This document shows positions 13,424 to 21,012 of a stretch of 35,420 bases of DNA, piece after piece. Numbering within the stretch: the first letter of the stretch is position 1; every line of letters starts with the position of its first letter. The notes beneath the pieces were generated by a model, which searched no databases, was not told the origin of the DNA, and saw nothing but the letters and a program-made list of their open reading frames with translations. Where the stretch lies: NCBI GenBank assembly GCA_017460395.1, contig JAFUBA010000089.1:1-35420 (forward strand), read 5' to 3'. The position numbers were made by a program, and so were the translations under genes. This stretch comes from Clostridia bacterium (GTDB lineage: Bacteria > Bacillota > Clostridia > Christensenellales > Aristaeellaceae).

Positions 13424-14293
13424 ATGCCTTCTGACATCAAAATGCTTGCGGACTTTGTCGCCCAGAGCATGACCAGCCCGATCTGGCAAGATGACGGCCT
13501 GTTCAAGCTGTACTGCTTCTGCCTGTCTCAGGCAAGCCATAACACCTACGCCTGGCACGGGGTGCAGGTTCAGCCGGGTGATATGCCTTTGTCAGAGCGG
13601 CATGTGGCAAAAGCCCTGACCTGGTCGCGCAATAAGCTGGACCGCAAGTTGAAACTGCTGGAGGAAGCGGAAAAGATCACTCTTTTTGTGCTTCCGGGTC
13701 AGGGCACACTCCTGCATGTTTCAGACTGGCCTCAAAACGAGGCCGCTGAAAACAGGTGGCTTCAAAATGGAGCATCAAGCAGTGCGTATCTTTCCGAAAT
13801 GGAGCCACTCCGGCTCCAAAACGAGACCATCAGCGGGCAATCCTGTGCCGGGCAGTGGCTCCACGATGAAACCGCTGATCCCGCTGCCTGCTCCATAACG
13901 AGGCCGCCGCGGCTCCAAAACAGAACCACGAACGGCCCGGGTGGCTCCACCACGGAGCCTAACCCTATTAGAGAAAGATCTTCTTCACAATCCGTCTATC
14001 CCAGCCAGCAGCATGAGCCAGAGGGGTTTCAGCAGTTCTGGATCGCTTATCCCGTCAATCGCAGGAGTCAGCGCAGCGAAGCAGCAGCCCTGGTTCGACA
14101 GGCATACCAGAATGGAGCCACAGCCGCATCCCTTATGGATGCACTGGATGCGGACAAGCGGTCAGCTGCCTGGCATCAGGAAGAAGGCCGATTCATTCCC
14201 GGCATTGTGAAATGGCTGCAGAAAGAAGCCTGGCGGTGCTTTGTAGAGCCGACATCACCTGAGGAGGACAAGGAGCAATGGACATCACGCTGA
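13424..14293 (+). CDS. Replication initiator-like protein (winged-helix N-domain, iterons in linker)
   Basis: ATG 13424 has AGGAG 8 nt upstream; the frame also reads through the hairpin from 13364 but that start has no binding site. The 289-residue protein has an N-terminal domain of about 100 residues (DGLFKLYCFCLSQASHNTYA to KITLFVLPGQGTLLHVSDW) resembling winged-helix replication proteins of Firmicutes phages. A low-complexity linker at about 103-195 contains repeated LQNET-like words. The C-terminal domain ends FIPGIVKWLQKEAWRCF, a pattern I associate with phage replisome organiser proteins. It overlaps the primase-helicase gene by 16 nt, so they act together. The linker DNA carries iteron-like repeats, as in lambda O, where the origin lies inside the initiator gene. 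The family name is by pattern only. Confidence 0.7.
   Translation: MPSDIKMLADFVAQSMTSPIWQDDGLFKLYCFCLSQASHNTYAWHGVQVQPGDMPLSERHVAKALTWSRNKLDRKLKLLEEAEKITLFVLPGQGTLLHVSDWPQNEAAENRWLQNGASSSAYLSEMEPLRLQNETISGQSCAGQWLHDETADPAACSITRPPRLQNRTTNGPGGSTTEPNPIRERSSSQSVYPSQQHEPEGFQQFWIAYPVNRRSQRSEAAALVRQAYQNGATAASLMDALDADKRSAAWHQEEGRFIPGIVKWLQKEAWRCFVEPTSPEEDKEQWTSR
13727..13959 (+). repeat. Seven iteron-like repeats inside the initiator gene (candidate replication origin)
   Basis: Copies of a GGCTCCAAAACGAGRCC-like word start at 13727, 13757, 13811, 13856, 13889, 13910 and 13942. Examples are TGGCCTCAAAACGAGGCC, CGGCTCCAAAACGAGACC and CGGCTCCAAAACAGAACC. All are in the same direction and mostly the same frame. 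AT-richer DNA follows at 13960-14000. This fits an origin bound by the protein it encodes. Confidence 0.5.
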
Positions 14294-16302
14294 GTGGACT
14301 GACTCTGCTGCACCAACCGGATGACATTATCGAGATCAGGAGTATTGATCCCAAGCCTGTCATCAGCGGCTATTTCAGAGCGGACAGTCCAGCCATTGCC
14401 CATGAGATCGCCCGGTATCCGAACCGCACGTTCTACCAGACGATGAACCCGGTGAAGAGCGCCTGCTATGCGCGGGAACAACATGAACGCCTGGTTGAGC
14501 GTCCCCGTGAAACCACATCGGATAACGACATTGTCGGTTATCAGTGGATCCTCATTGACGCGGATCCCGTCCGCCCCAGCGGTGTCAGTGCTTCTAAGAA
14601 TGAAAAGGAAGCGGCCCGCAGGGTGGCCGGCATGGCCATGAAAAAGCTGATGGCCATGGGCTTCAGCGAACCCGTTGTAGCGGACAGCGGCAACGGTTAT
14701 CACCTGCTCTTCAAGATTCACGCGGGGACAGAAGAACGCCAGGTGCTTTCTGATTTTCTCTCCGTGCTGGATATGTGGTTCAGCACAGACGCGGTGAAGA
14801 TTGACACCGCCGTCTTCAACCCAGCCCGCATCACCAAACTGTACGGCACCGTAGCGCGAAAGGGTGCAAGCACCCTTGAGCGTCCGCACCGGCAGAGCAG
14901 CATTATCCGCAGACCCGCTGACGTTAAGGAAACACCTATGGCACTGGTCAGGAACATCGCAGGTGAAAAGCAGAAGGCTGTCCCAACATCAGAAAACCCC
15001 AGGCTCCGAAGCAGTAACGCATTTAACCTGGATCAGTTCCTCTCAGATTACGGCATTCAGGTGATCCAGAAAGTCCCGATCAGCAGCGGCATGAAATATC
15101 AGCTGGCTGAGTGCCCCTTCGATCCATCTCATAAGCATGGGGACGCGGCTGTCTTTGCCTACAGCAATGGCAGCTTTGGATTTCATTGTTTCCACAGCAG
15201 CTGCGCCAGCTATCACTGGCATGAGTTCCGAGAAAAAGTGGATCCGGACGCTTATGTCAACAGCCCGCGCACCGGCTCTCAGAGTTTGGCACAGCCTGCA
15301 CAAAGAGGATCAGATGTGTCTCCTGCCCCACAGCCAGGAAACAGTGCAGGCCCCAGGATGCTGGATTTCGCCGAGATCCCCAACTATGACCGCAGCAAGA
15401 TCATTGTTGTCCGCTCCCGTTTTCAGGCACTGGACAACAGGATCGGCGGCTTCAACCGGGGTGAAATGTCTGTCTGGAGCGGCGGCAATGCATCCGGAAA
15501 GTCTACCCTTGTCAGCCAGATCGGGCTGGCCGCTGTGACCGAAGGATGCAAGGTGGCCATGTTTTCAGGGGAAATGACCGCTTCCCGTGTCCGGGAATGG
15601 GTTCTCCTGCAGGCAGCAGGACCGGACTTCGTCATGCAGGACCCTCTGAGCCCCAATCACTTCTGCCTGAAGCCCGGCATTGAACAGAAGCTGGATGCCA
15701 TGCTGACAGGCAAGCTCTCCATCTATGACAACGATTTCGGCACGGATTGGGAGCGCGTCACCAATACCATTTACGATTGGGTGAGAAAAAACGGCGCATC
15801 TGTCGTGATCATCGACAACCTCATGGCCCTCGATATTCCCACCGGCACAAACGACAAGTATGACATGCAGTCAAGGATCGCCAAGCGCTTTTCTGCCATG
15901 GCCAAGGAGCTGAATGTCCATGTCCACTTTATCTGTCATCCACGTAAAACGGAAGCGTTTCTGCGCAAAGGCGACATCTCAGGTACTGCGGATCTGACCA
16001 ATGTTGCGGACAACGTGTTTATGGTCCATCGGGTCAACGCAGACTTCATGATGCGCTACAAGACCGTGTATCCGAAGCTCGTGATCGATCAGGATGTCAG
16101 CACGGTCATTGAGATCATGAAAAACCGCGATCTGGGCGTCGTCGATGAAATCATCAAGCTGTATTTCGACCGGCGAAGCCGCACTCTGTCGGATGTGAAG
16201 GGCCTTCCTCCCCAGCATGCGTGGACAGAAAAGATGGAACAGATAACGATGCAGGACTTTACCGTGGTGGATAACGCGGAACTGCCTGCGGAATGGAGGT
16301 GA
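14278..16302 (+). CDS. Primase-helicase fusion: AEP-type primase, zinc finger, DnaB-like ATPase
   Basis: The 674-residue protein joins three parts. Residues about 1-200 look like an archaeo-eukaryotic-type primase: the metal pair in ILIDADPVRP (Asp94, Asp96) and SGNGYH at 136-141. Residues about 278-308 have a CHC2-like zinc finger (C278, H284, C303, C308). Residues about 370-640 form a RecA/DnaB-type helicase core with Walker A GGNASGKST (401-409), Walker B VVIIDN (Asp512) and a His in FICHPRKTE. One protein could therefore prime and unwind at the element's origin, as in several phage and plasmid replicons. AAGGAG precedes ATG 14278. It overlaps the initiator gene and is followed 4 bp later by a small gene, all in one operon. 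Length fits known primase-helicases. Confidence 0.85.
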   Translation: MDITLSGLTLLHQPDDIIEIRSIDPKPVISGYFRADSPAIAHEIARYPNRTFYQTMNPVKSACYAREQHERLVERPRETTSDNDIVGYQWILIDADPVRPSGVSASKNEKEAARRVAGMAMKKLMAMGFSEPVVADSGNGYHLLFKIHAGTEERQVLSDFLSVLDMWFSTDAVKIDTAVFNPARITKLYGTVARKGASTLERPHRQSSIIRRPADVKETPMALVRNIAGEKQKAVPTSENPRLRSSNAFNLDQFLSDYGIQVIQKVPISSGMKYQLAECPFDPSHKHGDAAVFAYSNGSFGFHCFHSSCASYHWHEFREKVDPDAYVNSPRTGSQSLAQPAQRGSDVSPAPQPGNSAGPRMLDFAEIPNYDRSKIIVVRSRFQALDNRIGGFNRGEMSVWSGGNASGKSTLVSQIGLAAVTEGCKVAMFSGEMTASRVREWVLLQAAGPDFVMQDPLSPNHFCLKPGIEQKLDAMLTGKLSIYDNDFGTDWERVTNTIYDWVRKNGASVVIIDNLMALDIPTGTNDKYDMQSRIAKRFSAMAKELNVHVHFICHPRKTEAFLRKGDISGTADLTNVADNVFMVHRVNADFMMRYKTVYPKLVIDQDVSTVIEIMKNRDLGVVDEIIKLYFDRRSRTLSDVKGLPPQHAWTEKMEQITMQDFTVVDNAELPAEWR

Positions 16303-16306
16303 GCAG

Positions 16307-16570
16307 ATGCACGGCAATGTAACCGAGGAGGAATGGCAGATTTTCAAGGAAGCATACCAGTATTTTTCGAATCACTGCCTGCCACCTGCCAATCAGGATG
16401 AAAACGCCGTGGAATGGTGGACAGAGTCGGCTCAGGCGCTGGGAGCGCTGGACCTGAAATGGAAGGACTATCCGCTGATGCGCTGTCTCCTGCTGGGAAT
16501 CTATGAATACATGGAATGCAAGGCGAAGGAAAAAACGAAGGAGGTGGCCGAGTTTGTTCAGGAATCATGA
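16307..16570 (+). CDS. Small phage-like protein of unknown function
   Basis: An 87-residue helical, slightly acidic protein beginning MHGNVTEEEWQIFKEAYQYF and containing GALDLKWKDYPLMRCLLLGIYEY. I do not recognise a named family. GGAGGTGA lies before ATG 16307, 4 bp after the primase-helicase stop, and its end overlaps the next gene. It is therefore a coupled member of the replication operon and may help the helicase, but this rests on context only. Confidence 0.65.
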   Translation: MHGNVTEEEWQIFKEAYQYFSNHCLPPANQDENAVEWWTESAQALGALDLKWKDYPLMRCLLLGIYEYMECKAKEKTKEVAEFVQES

Positions 16571-16835
16571 GGGTTATGCCGATCCCACGGCGGGCAGTGC
16601 GCTCGCCCATGTGGTGCATGCGGAGAGAAAGCAGAGAAGAAGGCTCACACAGAAGCAGACAAAGGCAATCGGTACGGCAGCTACTGCCGCTGCGCCCCGG
16701 AATCGTGCGCAGGATCAGCAACAAAGGCTGATCCGAAAGCAGCAGAGGGAAGCGTATTACCGCACGCTGACCTGGGAGCAGGCCTGGCCAAAGCCTGCAG
16801 AGGCACAAACGATGCATATGGGAGGAAAAGAATGA
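16554..16835 (+). CDS. Small basic phage-like protein
   Basis: The likely start is TTG 16554, which has AAGGAGG 9 nt upstream; the ATG at 16503 lies deep inside the preceding gene with no good site. The 93-residue product begins (M)FRNHEGYADPTAGSALA, a phrase I recall from small conserved phage proteins. It continues with a basic Arg/Gln-rich helix (RKQRRRLTQKQTKA, QQQRLIRKQQREAYY). Nucleic-acid binding is possible. The stop codon overlaps the start of the next gene (ATGA), so the genes are coupled. Confidence 0.6.
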   Translation: MFRNHEGYADPTAGSALAHVVHAERKQRRRLTQKQTKAIGTAATAAAPRNRAQDQQQRLIRKQQREAYYRTLTWEQAWPKPAEAQTMHMGGKE

Positions 16836-17107
16836 ACCAGATACACGCAGAAGCAGCCCATGCTCAGCCCCTGGATCCCTATCAGGAGCTTGCCATCGCT
16901 GTGATCAAGCAGGCGGCATATGACTATCGGGCGATTGCGAGGCGACTGAAAAGAACCGGCAGCAGTGAGGAAAGGCAGCGGCTCAGTCAGGAAAAGGAAT
17001 CGATCAGGCGGTTCTTTCTTGGGCAGTGGTATGAGCTGCTCAGCGGTTCCGACAACGGACCTGTCATCCTGCAGCTGCTGGATCGGGAGGTGGATGGATA
17101 TGATTGA
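16832..17107 (+). CDS. Small helical phage-like protein
   Basis: A 91-residue protein with predicted helices (YQELAIAVIKQAAYDYRAIARRL, ERQRLSQEKESIRRFFLGQWYELL). GGGAGG lies before ATG 16832, which overlaps the previous stop by 4 nt; its own end overlaps the sigma-region-4 gene by 8 nt. The phrase IRRFFLGQWYELLS occurs in small proteins found beside late regulators in Firmicutes prophages, as far as I recall. Function unknown. Confidence 0.65.
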   Translation: MNQIHAEAAHAQPLDPYQELAIAVIKQAAYDYRAIARRLKRTGSSEERQRLSQEKESIRRFFLGQWYELLSGSDNGPVILQLLDREVDGYD

Positions 17108-17534
17108 CGCGCGGCAGTACCTCAGGTCCTTTCGGGCGAAGGAGGCGCGGCTTCAGATCAAGCTTGAGCAGATCCAGAGCCTGAAGGACCGCCTTCTGAG
17201 CACGTCCGCGCCCATGGATCGGGAGCAGGTGTCCCATACCACGAATGTCTCCGTCATGGCAGACACCATTGCCATGATGGTGGACATGCAGAAGGAAGCG
17301 GATGCGCAGGCCAGTGCACTCCTGAGGGAAAGATGGAAGGCCATGAAGCTGATGGAAGAGATCTCGCCGGAGAGTGCGGTGATTCTGACTGACAGGTACT
17401 TTGAGGGGAAAACCTATTCTGAGATCGGGCGGGAGGTGTTCATCACGGAGCGGCAGGCTCAGAGGAAGGAGAGGGATGCCATCCGGGAATTTCAGCGGGT
17501 ACTGGATCGGCACGAACCCACGGAAGACTGGTAG
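17100..17534 (+). CDS. Sigma-region-4-like regulator (DUF1492/ArpU type)
   Basis: ATG 17100 has GGGAGGTGG upstream and overlaps the preceding gene; an open frame from 16965 is a shadow of that gene. The 144-residue product has a long N-terminal coiled-coil-like helix (ARLQIKLEQIQSLKDRLLS) and a C-terminal helix-turn-helix (LTDRYFEGKTYSEIGREVF, then ITERQAQRKERDAIREF). This fits small phage proteins of the DUF1492/ArpU group, which regulate late genes. It closes the replication operon and may report replication to a later set of genes. The operon ends in a hairpin 30 bp further on. Confidence 0.75.
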   Translation: MIDARQYLRSFRAKEARLQIKLEQIQSLKDRLLSTSAPMDREQVSHTTNVSVMADTIAMMVDMQKEADAQASALLRERWKAMKLMEEISPESAVILTDRYFEGKTYSEIGREVFITERQAQRKERDAIREFQRVLDRHEPTEDW

Positions 17535-17564
17535 CACGCAGGACGGATTGGACTTGGAAACGCA

Positions 17565-17612
17565 AGACATCCCTCGGGGCCCAAAGGAGCCTCGGGGGAT
17601 GTCTTTATGTTT
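17565..17612 (+). terminator. Terminator between convergent genes
   Basis: AGACATCCCTCGGGG (17565-17579) pairs with CCTCGGGGGATGTCT (17590-17604) over 15 bp with two G-U pairs, followed by TTATGTTTG. It separates the plus-strand replication operon from the minus-strand ATPase gene and may serve both. Confidence 0.75.
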
Positions 17613-17621
17613 GCCGTTCAT

Positions 17622-18938
17622 TTATTCGCAGTAAAACTGCCAGTTCCACAACAGGTACAGCGGCAGTGTGAGCGTCCTGCAGCCCTCGCAGTCGAAGGTG
17701 CCGATATTCTTCAGGGAGGTCTTGATACCCGTTTTCGGCTGGTAGCGCCTGCAGAATTCCTTGTAACTCTTTGCCCGTGTATTGTCGGCGGACTTGATCT
17801 CCACGGGGATGAGTTGGCCCTTATGCTCCAGCAGAAGATCAATCTCTGCCGTGTTGCCGGAGCGCCAGAAGCCGCAGGTCAGGCCCTGGGCCATTTCATT
17901 CAGGGCATAGTTTTCAGCCAGCGCACCCTTGAAGCGCACAAACAGAGGATCATCAAAGAGGATGGTCTGGGGCGACAGACCGGCGCGGCATCTGAGCAGC
18001 CCGATGTCGGAAAGATAGACCTTAAAGTAGGTCATGTCCATCTCCCCGCTCAGCGGGATCTGTGGCTTCTCGACAAGGTGCAGGGGCGTGACCAGGCCGG
18101 CATCCCGAAGCCAGAGCAGCGCATCCTCCAGCTCGGCGGAGCGTTTGCCCTCATGCACATGGGAGAAAATGAACTTGTTGTTTTCCTTTGCCAGCTGCAC
18201 CGGCACGGAATCCCAGATCCAGCGGATTTTCTCGACTTCATTCAGCGGTGCGTGCTTGGCAAAGTCATCCCGATAGTCCCGGAGGATCTCCTGCTGAACG
18301 GTCTCTACCTCCAGATAGTCGTGTGTATCTACCCATGTCGATACGGCCTCCGGCATGCCGCCCACGATATAGAAATCCTTCAGGGCCTTTTCCAGCGGAA
18401 TCGTGTGAAGCTCAGGGATCGGGCGATCCAGAGGCCACTTTCTGAGCGCGGTGATCCTGGATTCTTCGCCTGTGGCCATGAGGAATTCCTCAAAGGTGAG
18501 CGGATACATCTGCATCCGGTTGACCTTGCCTACGGGGAAGGAAATCTGGCTGCTGCGCAGGGCAATGCCCAGAAGGGAGCCCGCGCCGATGACGTGCAGA
18601 TCGGCCTTGTTTTCGCAGAAGTACTTGAGCGAGGTGATGGCGCGGGGGCAGGCCTGTATCTCGTCGAGGATCAGCAGGGTTTTCCCCGGCTCTATGGTCA
18701 CTCGCAGCTCCAGACAGAGCTCCCGGAGAATGCGCTCAACGTCAAAGTCATAGTCAAAGATGCCAGAGAGCCTTTCGCTTTCCTCAAAGTTCACATAGAC
18801 CGTCTGCTCAAAGTGCTCCTGGCCGAAGGCCTTCAGGGAATATGTTTTGCCGCATTGGCGCACACCGGTCAGAAGCAGCGGCTTTCTTCTCCTGCTGTCC
18901 TTCCAGGCGACCAGCTTTTCTGTGATTCTTCGCTTCAT
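17622..18938 (-). CDS. AAA-family ATPase with DUF4143 domain
   Basis: The 438-residue protein has Walker A LTGVRQCGKT near residue 30, Walker B LLILDEIQ near residue 93, and sensor GAGSLLGIAL. The C-terminal DUF4143 region, with a nuclease-like fold, shows SGNTAEIDLLLEHKGQLIPVEIKSA; the Glu-x-Lys in VEIKSA and the Asp in EIDLLL are the usual PD-(D/E)XK-type residues. Such ATPases are widespread in gut bacteria and their role is poorly known. ATG 18938 follows AGGGGG; the upstream GTG at 18947 is less likely. It is a lone gene convergent to the replication operon and divergent from parA, with its own extended -10 promoter, so it looks like an independent cargo gene. Confidence 0.88.
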   Translation of the reverse strand: MKRRITEKLVAWKDSRRRKPLLLTGVRQCGKTYSLKAFGQEHFEQTVYVNFEESERLSGIFDYDFDVERILRELCLELRVTIEPGKTLLILDEIQACPRAITSLKYFCENKADLHVIGAGSLLGIALRSSQISFPVGKVNRMQMYPLTFEEFLMATGEESRITALRKWPLDRPIPELHTIPLEKALKDFYIVGGMPEAVSTWVDTHDYLEVETVQQEILRDYRDDFAKHAPLNEVEKIRWIWDSVPVQLAKENNKFIFSHVHEGKRSAELEDALLWLRDAGLVTPLHLVEKPQIPLSGEMDMTYFKVYLSDIGLLRCRAGLSPQTILFDDPLFVRFKGALAENYALNEMAQGLTCGFWRSGNTAEIDLLLEHKGQLIPVEIKSADNTRAKSYKEFCRRYQPKTGIKTSLKNIGTFDCEGCRTLTLPLYLLWNWQFYCE

Positions 18939-18992
18939 CTGCAGCACCCCCTTAAGGCAGGAAAATCAGTACACAAAAGGCGTCCCATGGCC

Positions 18993-18998
18993 ATTATA
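18993..18998 (-). promoter_or_regulatory. Extended -10 box of the ATPase gene
   Basis: On the minus strand TGCTATAAT matches the extended -10 pattern TGnTATAAT, 55 nt before ATG 18938. A good -35 is missing; one of the 18-bp repeats lies there instead (19008-19025). Confidence 0.65.
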
Positions 18999-19007
18999 GC
19001 ACAGCTC

Positions 19008-19057
19008 TTGCGTTTTTCATAGGAACTTTTGCATATAAATTGCGTTTTTCATAGGAA
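19008..19057. repeat. Two identical 18-bp direct repeats at the ATPase promoter
   Basis: TTGCGTTTTTCATAGGAA occurs at 19008-19025 and again at 19040-19057, start to start 32 bp, about three helical turns. The first copy covers the -35 position of the ATPase promoter. They look like binding sites of a regulator of that gene. Confidence 0.65.
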
Positions 19058-19063
19058 AATATG

Positions 19064-19123
19064 TGTCGTCCAATGTCATGTAAATGTCGTCCAATGTCGC
19101 CCTGATGTCGTCTTCACGTCGTC
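19064..19123. repeat. TGTC motif array at 10-11 bp spacing before parA (candidate centromere or operator)
   Basis: TGTC starts at 19064, 19074, 19085, 19095 and 19106, with a CGTC at 19117. TGTCGTCCAATGTC is repeated exactly at 19064 and 19085. One motif per helical turn would place a row of proteins on one DNA face, as at partition sites and their autoregulated promoters. The array runs into the -35 region of parA. Confidence 0.6.
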
Positions 19124-19141
19124 CCTGACCCCTGCTATACT
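19113..19141 (+). promoter_or_regulatory. Promoter of parAB
   Basis: TATACT at 19136-19141 is a good -10; TTCACG at 19113-19118, 17 nt upstream, is a weak -35 that overlaps the TGTC array. A weak -35 inside a repeat array suggests autoregulation. Confidence 0.5.
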
Positions 19142-19168
19142 GTATCCTGTCAAAGAAGGACGGGGAGA

Positions 19169-19201
19169 GCATCAGGCCATGCAGCCTGGTGCTTTTCTTT
19201 T
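19169..19201 (+). terminator. Attenuator-like terminator in the parA leader
   Basis: GCATCAGGC (19169-19177), loop CATGCA, GCCTGGTGC (19184-19192; one G-U pair), then TTTTCTTTT. It lies between the parA promoter and start. A short palindrome CCATAC-A-GTATGG follows at 19223-19235. Confidence 0.65.
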
Positions 19202-19257
19202 GTCCCTGAGACAGAGCATTCTCCATACAGTATGGCCCAATGAAAGGAGGTTTGATC

Positions 19258-20079
19258 ATGGGCGGAGCAAGCATCATCGGTATCGTCAATCAGAAGGGCG
19301 GTACCGGCAAAACCACCAGCTGCGTCAACCTGGGTGCCGATCTGGCGCACGAGGGAAAAAGGGTGCTGCTGGTGGACTGTGATCCCCAGGGGTCATTGAC
19401 CATCAGCCTGGGACATCCGCAGCCGGATGCGCTTGCCAACACACTGGCGGATCAGATGGCAGCCGTGCTGACGGACAGGCCGATTGACCCGGGAGGCATT
19501 TTGCAGCATGCGGAGGGCGTGGATCTTTTGCCGGCGAACATTTCGCTGGCGGGCATGGAGGTTTCTCTGGTGAACGCCATGAGCCGTGAGACCACACTCA
19601 AGCGGGTGCTGGCGAACTACAGCCGGGATTACGACCACATTCTGCTGGATTGCAGTCCCTCTCTTGGGATGCTGACGATCAACGCGCTGGCGGCAGCGGA
19701 TCGCATCATCATTCCGGTGCAATCGCAGTACCTGTCCATCAAGGGTGTAGAGCAGCTTCTGGGAACCGTGGCCCGTGTGAAGCAGAACATCAATCACAGG
19801 CTGAGGATTGACGGCGTACTGCTGACCATGGTGGACAGCAGAACCAACAACAGCAGGGAGATCGCGGCACTGCTTCGGGAAACCTACGGCAGCAAGATCA
19901 AGATCTTCGACACGGAAATCCCGCGGTCTGTCCGGGCCGCGGAAATCAGTGCCGAGGGCACCAGTATCTTTGCGCACGATCCTGGGGGCAAGGTGGCACA
20001 GGCCTATCATGCGCTGACAAAGGAGGTGCTACAGCTTGAAGAGCAGCGGCAAAAACATCGAGCTGGCTACATTCGATAG
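19258..20079 (+). CDS. parA: ParA-type partition ATPase
   Basis: This 273-residue Walker-type ATPase positions plasmid or element copies at cell division. The deviant Walker A NQKGGTGKTT is at 11-20 with signature Lys13. DCDPQGSLT follows, then HILLDCSPSLGMLT (Walker B region) and PVQSQYLSIKGVEQL. The short N-terminus lacks a helix-turn-helix, as in type Ib or chromosomal/Soj-like ParA proteins. ATG 19258 has AAAGGAGG 8 nt upstream; the ATG at 19240 is before that site and is rejected. parB overlaps its end by 44 nt. A TGTC array and an attenuator-like hairpin lie before it and probably regulate it. Confidence 0.92.
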   Translation: MGGASIIGIVNQKGGTGKTTSCVNLGADLAHEGKRVLLVDCDPQGSLTISLGHPQPDALANTLADQMAAVLTDRPIDPGGILQHAEGVDLLPANISLAGMEVSLVNAMSRETTLKRVLANYSRDYDHILLDCSPSLGMLTINALAAADRIIIPVQSQYLSIKGVEQLLGTVARVKQNINHRLRIDGVLLTMVDSRTNNSREIAALLRETYGSKIKIFDTEIPRSVRAAEISAEGTSIFAHDPGGKVAQAYHALTKEVLQLEEQRQKHRAGYIR

Positions 20080-20968
20080 TATCTTCTCCACGGAGGAAAC
20101 CCGCCAGAGCGGCGATCAGCGCATCGAGCACCTTTCGCTTTCCGACCTTGTCCCCTTCAAGGATCATCCCTTCCGGGTCGTGGACGATGACCGCATGAAG
20201 GAAACCGTCGAAAGCATCCGGGAATACGGTGTGCTGGTACCCATCATCGTGCGTCCCATGGAGGATGGAACCTATGAGATCGTGTCCGGGCACAGACGAA
20301 AACGGGCCTGTGAGTTGGCCGAGGTCGAAGCGATCCCCGCGATTGTCCGGGAACTGGACGATGATGAAGCGACAATCATCATGGTGGACAGCAATCTTCA
20401 GCGCGAGAACATCCTGCCCAGCGAACGCGCCAAGGCGTATCAGATGAAGCTGGATGCGCTGAAACACCAGGGAAAACGGCACGATTTAACTTCCGGCCAA
20501 ATTGGCCAGAAGTTGGATCCGAGAGAAGCAAGGGATATTGTTGCTGAAGATGCCGGTGAAAGTCCTCGGCAGGTGCAGCGCTTCATACGCCTGAACGAGC
20601 TGTCCGAAGCACTCCGGAACAAGGTGGATCACGGCGAACTTGGATTCACCCCCGCGGTGGAGCTGTCCTTCCTGAAGCCGGAGGAGCAGGAATGGGTGGA
20701 GCGTGCGTTGGATGAAACACAGCAGACGCCGTCCCTGTCCCAGGCCCAGCGGATCAAGCAGGAGAGCAAGGAAGGAACGCTGACCGAGGATACGGTCCAT
20801 AAGATCATCTCCGAGGAGAAGAAGCCGCTCTACAATTCCGTTACGCTGAGTCACGATACCCTGAAAAAGTATTTCCCCAAGTCCTACACGGCCAAGCAAA
20901 TGGAGAATATCATCATCAGACTTCTGGACACCTGGCTGAAGAAACGCCAGCAGACACAGGAGAGATAG
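20036..20968 (+). CDS. parB: ParB-type partition protein
   Basis: The 310-residue protein has the ParB/Srx N-terminal fold with the CTPase-type motifs PFRVVDDDRMKETVESI and GHRRKRACE (near residues 85-93), then SNLQRENILPSERAKAYQMK. A central KorB/Spo0J-like HTH (SPRQVQRFIRLNELSEALRN) follows. It binds parS sites and works with ParA. The start is TTG 20036, with AAAGGAGG 8 nt upstream; this unusual codon and the 44-nt overlap with parA suggest coupled translation at a lower level. The candidate parS is the TGTC array upstream, since no classical parS palindrome was seen. A terminator follows directly. Confidence 0.9.
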   Translation: MKSSGKNIELATFDSIFSTEETRQSGDQRIEHLSLSDLVPFKDHPFRVVDDDRMKETVESIREYGVLVPIIVRPMEDGTYEIVSGHRRKRACELAEVEAIPAIVRELDDDEATIIMVDSNLQRENILPSERAKAYQMKLDALKHQGKRHDLTSGQIGQKLDPREARDIVAEDAGESPRQVQRFIRLNELSEALRNKVDHGELGFTPAVELSFLKPEEQEWVERALDETQQTPSLSQAQRIKQESKEGTLTEDTVHKIISEEKKPLYNSVTLSHDTLKKYFPKSYTAKQMENIIIRLLDTWLKKRQQTQER

Positions 20969-20997
20969 GCGCACGTCGATTGTGATGTGCGCTTTTT
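20969..20997 (+). terminator. Terminator after parAB
   Basis: GCGCACGTC (20969-20977) pairs with GATGTGCGC (20984-20992), one G-U pair, loop GATTGT, then TTTTT. It begins at the base after the parB stop codon. Confidence 0.85.
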
Positions 20998-21012
20998 GAA
21001 TGGAGTGATGAA

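Noticed and set aside
17607-19022. 471-codon plus-strand open frame opposite the ATPase
   Set aside because: The minus strand encodes a clear AAA/DUF4143 protein with Walker motifs; the plus frame has no recognisable domain and no good start site.
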